A stretch of DNA of 64,000 nucleotides from Glycine soja (Eukaryota; Streptophyta; Magnoliopsida; Fabales; Fabaceae): the NCBI RefSeq assembly GCF_004193775.1, contig NC_041011.1, positions 44,647,167-44,711,166 on the forward strand, read 5' to 3'. Shown here piece by piece: positions 61,401 to 64,000 of this stretch. Position 1 is the first letter of the stretch. Every line of letters starts with the position of its first letter. A model generated the notes under the pieces. The model did not search any database. It saw nothing but the letters and a program-made list of their open reading frames with translations, and was not told the origin of the DNA. A program made the position numbers and the translations under genes.

Positions 61401-64000
61401 TATTCACATCCTAATCTATCTATTTTGGATTTTTTTTTCTTCCTCTATATCATGAATGACATCAATTATACATCTTTATTTAAAGAGAGACAAATTGAGT
61501 CTCAAGAAACATCTTTCACCATTTTCTGTGGAAATAATTGGGGAGTCAACAAATTGAAAAACATTAACACTAAGATTAAATTCGCATGTTCAAACGTCAA
61601 CCACTTTAATCATGATACCCAAAAATACAAATGGAAAACATAGATTCTGAAAACCTTCTATTTGCTACTATAATGTTTAAATCAACCCTAGGTAATATGT
61701 TTTCAATATCGATCAATTCACATGTGCTTCAAAATTTTTTTTTTATATATATATATATATATAAATTTCTAAAAAGAGAGAAATAACGATTGATGCCATT
61801 ATTTTAAACTATGATTGTTGTTGTGATAATAGAAATTTTAAACACAATAAATAGTAAAATAAAATCATATAGGGCAATATATAAAAAACGAGGTTAGGTA
61901 TATATGCTAGCAAGATTAATTTGGCTAGCCCTTCACAGGTCAACAATGTGATGTATGATTGTATGTCATATTTCAGTCAAAGAAGTAATCACGTCCAAAA
62001 CATTTGCTTGGAGGATCAGACAAGAAATCACGATAAGACCAACTATATTGTTGTGGCTTGTTATTCGATTCATGGAAATTTCAATGTACCTGTACCTTAA
62101 ATCAACTTCGAGAATTATTTTTATCTCGTCTTTCGTAATTCTAAAGTGCTGCCATTAAATTGATTTTTTTGTTGTCTACTTTGTCTTCTTCATATTCTTT
62201 CTCATACAACTTTCTGAATTTGAGTCTAATTTAATTTTAAAAATTATCTCATAAAATAAAAGTTATCTCATTTATATATTTTATCTTATCATTATTTTTA
62301 CCTCATGAGAAATTTGGGTTTTCCCAATAAAAATCAAATATATAAATTTCATTATGAGAGCAATCGCCACCACTCTGTTGTTTTAGTTGTACTTTATAAG
62401 ATTCTATGCAAAAATATGAAGCACAGATATGGGTCCTTGACACTGCCATTTTCCAATGAAAGACACGGGCATGTCCATGTTCATTTAAATTTATTTATTA
62501 AGTTTAATTAGCAGCGTATAGATTAAAAAGAGAAAACTGTATAATAGGTAGTCTCAAAAATTATTTTATGGCTTATTTATCGTCTAATTAAGTTACTTTA
62601 AATATCCTCCCAATTAATAGATTAAATTAATAATCCTGAAAATGTTGTACTATTGGAAAATTAAGTTTAATTTTTATTGTGGTCATTGTAAAAAAAGTAT
62701 TTTACAAGTGAAATAGGTTAAATTTAACGAATGTGCTTTTTTGGCAAGCCCTAAAATTAAATTAGAATGAAAAGAAACTTTGATGATGGATATATATGTG
62801 TTCATCTATGCATTAATGTGTTATGCATAGGTGGGTCTCATATAGGATGCAACAAAACAAAACAAAACATATATTACTCAAAAAATCCAACTAATTAACT
62901 TGACTCAAGTTATGGTGGGACACTCTTACAAGAACTAGACCAGGGACACTAACTTGAAGCGTTGGAACTTTATTAATTAGAAGGAGTGGTTATATTGAAG
63001 ACAAAGAAAGAGACGTACACTCACCCTTGGAGAGATGAAACAGAAGAGGGAGTGCCATAATGATCCATAGCATAGGTAATAGTAGTAGATTGCAGCCATG
63101 TATCATAATCATGGACGAGGAAAATTTATTAATTATGTACCCATTGGTGATGATCATTGTTAATTTGTTCTCATCTATTAAAATAATTTTTCCATATATA
63201 ATTAGTCTGTACCATTAATTATATATAGATATAGATTATGGAATGGAAACAAATGACAACCACATTATTTTTTTAACTATCAAATAATTACTTGAAAGTT
63301 GAAACACAAAATATCAAAAATAAATAACACCGATAGTGTAAATTTTATATTATTATTTAATCAGAAATTATCATATAACAAATTTACTAGTTTTTTTAAT
63401 AAATTCTTTAAAATTCATATTAATGATTGGCAAGTTATTTAAATTTATATAAAATTTTCTTCATCTTGGCAGTCAATATGTGGTGTATTAAGCTCAAGGA
63501 CAAATTATTACATAAATTCAGTATAGTTAATAAGGGGAAGAATTAAAAAATATTATATCATTATGAATATACTAATAAACATAATAATTTATAATAAAAT
63601 TAATGATGTTTTATACCAAGATAATTAAAATTATTGATGTGTAATACTTTATTTGTGCAAGAATATACCTAAATCATTATTTTTAGTGTGTATTAACAAT
63701 CGAAGAATTTTCTTTCTTCATTGTAGAAATTATTGAACTAAAATTTATTTCTTTTAACAAAGTCTTTTGCATATACACACAATTAAGAATATAGAATTAT
63801 ATCGATAAACATTATTGAGAGATTGACTATCAAACTAAATTATTATAAACATTAAAATTTATCCAAAATATCTCCTTATGCGTAGGTCACTTTTGCCTTC
63901 ACATTCTTATCCTATTTCTAGATTTTAAGCTTCTGTGCCAACTGCTTTGAATATACTACTCAGATCAGAAGTTGCAAATAGAACCACCAATTTTTGAATC
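58435..64000. other. Gene-poor AT-rich DNA
   Basis: No convincing coding region, tRNA or rRNA. It holds a 22-bp tandem pair at 59572-59593/59594-59615 (TAATTGGACATTTATGAAAC, then AT) and a (TA)n tract near 61744-61762. Small open frames at 59201-59476 (-), 61425-61643 and 61955-62158 (+) show no domain. A promoter or distal part of a gene beyond the right edge cannot be excluded. Confidence 0.4.

Noticed and set aside
62990..63060. Possible miR156-like sequence (GAAACAGAAGAGGGAGTGCC)
   Set aside because: It differs from miR156 at several positions and I found no matching star arm for a hairpin.
1..64000. CRISPR arrays, bacterial operons, organellar DNA or rRNA genes
   Set aside because: The window is spliced plant nuclear DNA; no spaced identical repeats, no rRNA and no plastid or mitochondrial gene sequence were seen.

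Overview
The window is nuclear DNA from a dicot plant, most likely a legume of the genus Glycine. The evidence is AT-rich intergenic DNA full of small transposons, multi-exon genes with GT-AG introns, and a phytol-kinase protein that matches my memory of a soybean phytol kinase closely. It holds six intact protein genes, which I rebuilt exon by exon (all reading frames close), plus several broken transposon genes.

Layout: 1-71 may be the start of a gene leaving to the left. 1897-7305 (-) is a PHF1/SEC12-like ER exit factor for phosphate transporters (10 exons, 394 aa). 10577-17207 (+) is UTP7/BING4, a WD40 protein of the small-subunit processome (8 exons, 535 aa). 17.7-22.2 kb is a transposon graveyard: a tRNA-derived SINE, a broken hAT/DUF659 transposase, a broken Myb/SANT exon, and flanking repeat arms that recur at 26.1-28.3 kb. 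23036-24838 (-) is an F-box/LRR/FBD protein (3 exons, 471 aa) between the two repeat blocks. 31934-34275 (+) is a plastid phytol kinase (6 exons, 302 aa). 37000-43545 (-) is PDK1, a 3-phosphoinositide-dependent protein kinase (11 exons, 491 aa). 47069-51604 (-) is a GINT1-type GT64 glycosyltransferase (4 exons, 768 aa). From 51605 to 64000 I find no convincing gene, only AT-rich DNA with inverted and tandem repeats.

The genes do not form a pathway. Neighbours are ordinary plant housekeeping or signalling genes: phosphate transporter trafficking, ribosome biogenesis, ubiquitin ligase substrate choice, chlorophyll-phytol salvage for tocopherol, AGC-kinase activation, and sphingolipid (GIPC) glycosylation. 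Two P1BS-type sites near PHF1 fit phosphate-starvation control.

I see no clearly new biological system. The best second-look items are a complete TRIM retrotransposon inside UTP7, a PIF/Harbinger-type MITE with matching TAA flanks inside PHF1, the SANT + DUF659 composite element with its deletion derivative, a duplicated splice acceptor in PDK1, and a long inverted-repeat element at 57.1-58.3 kb.
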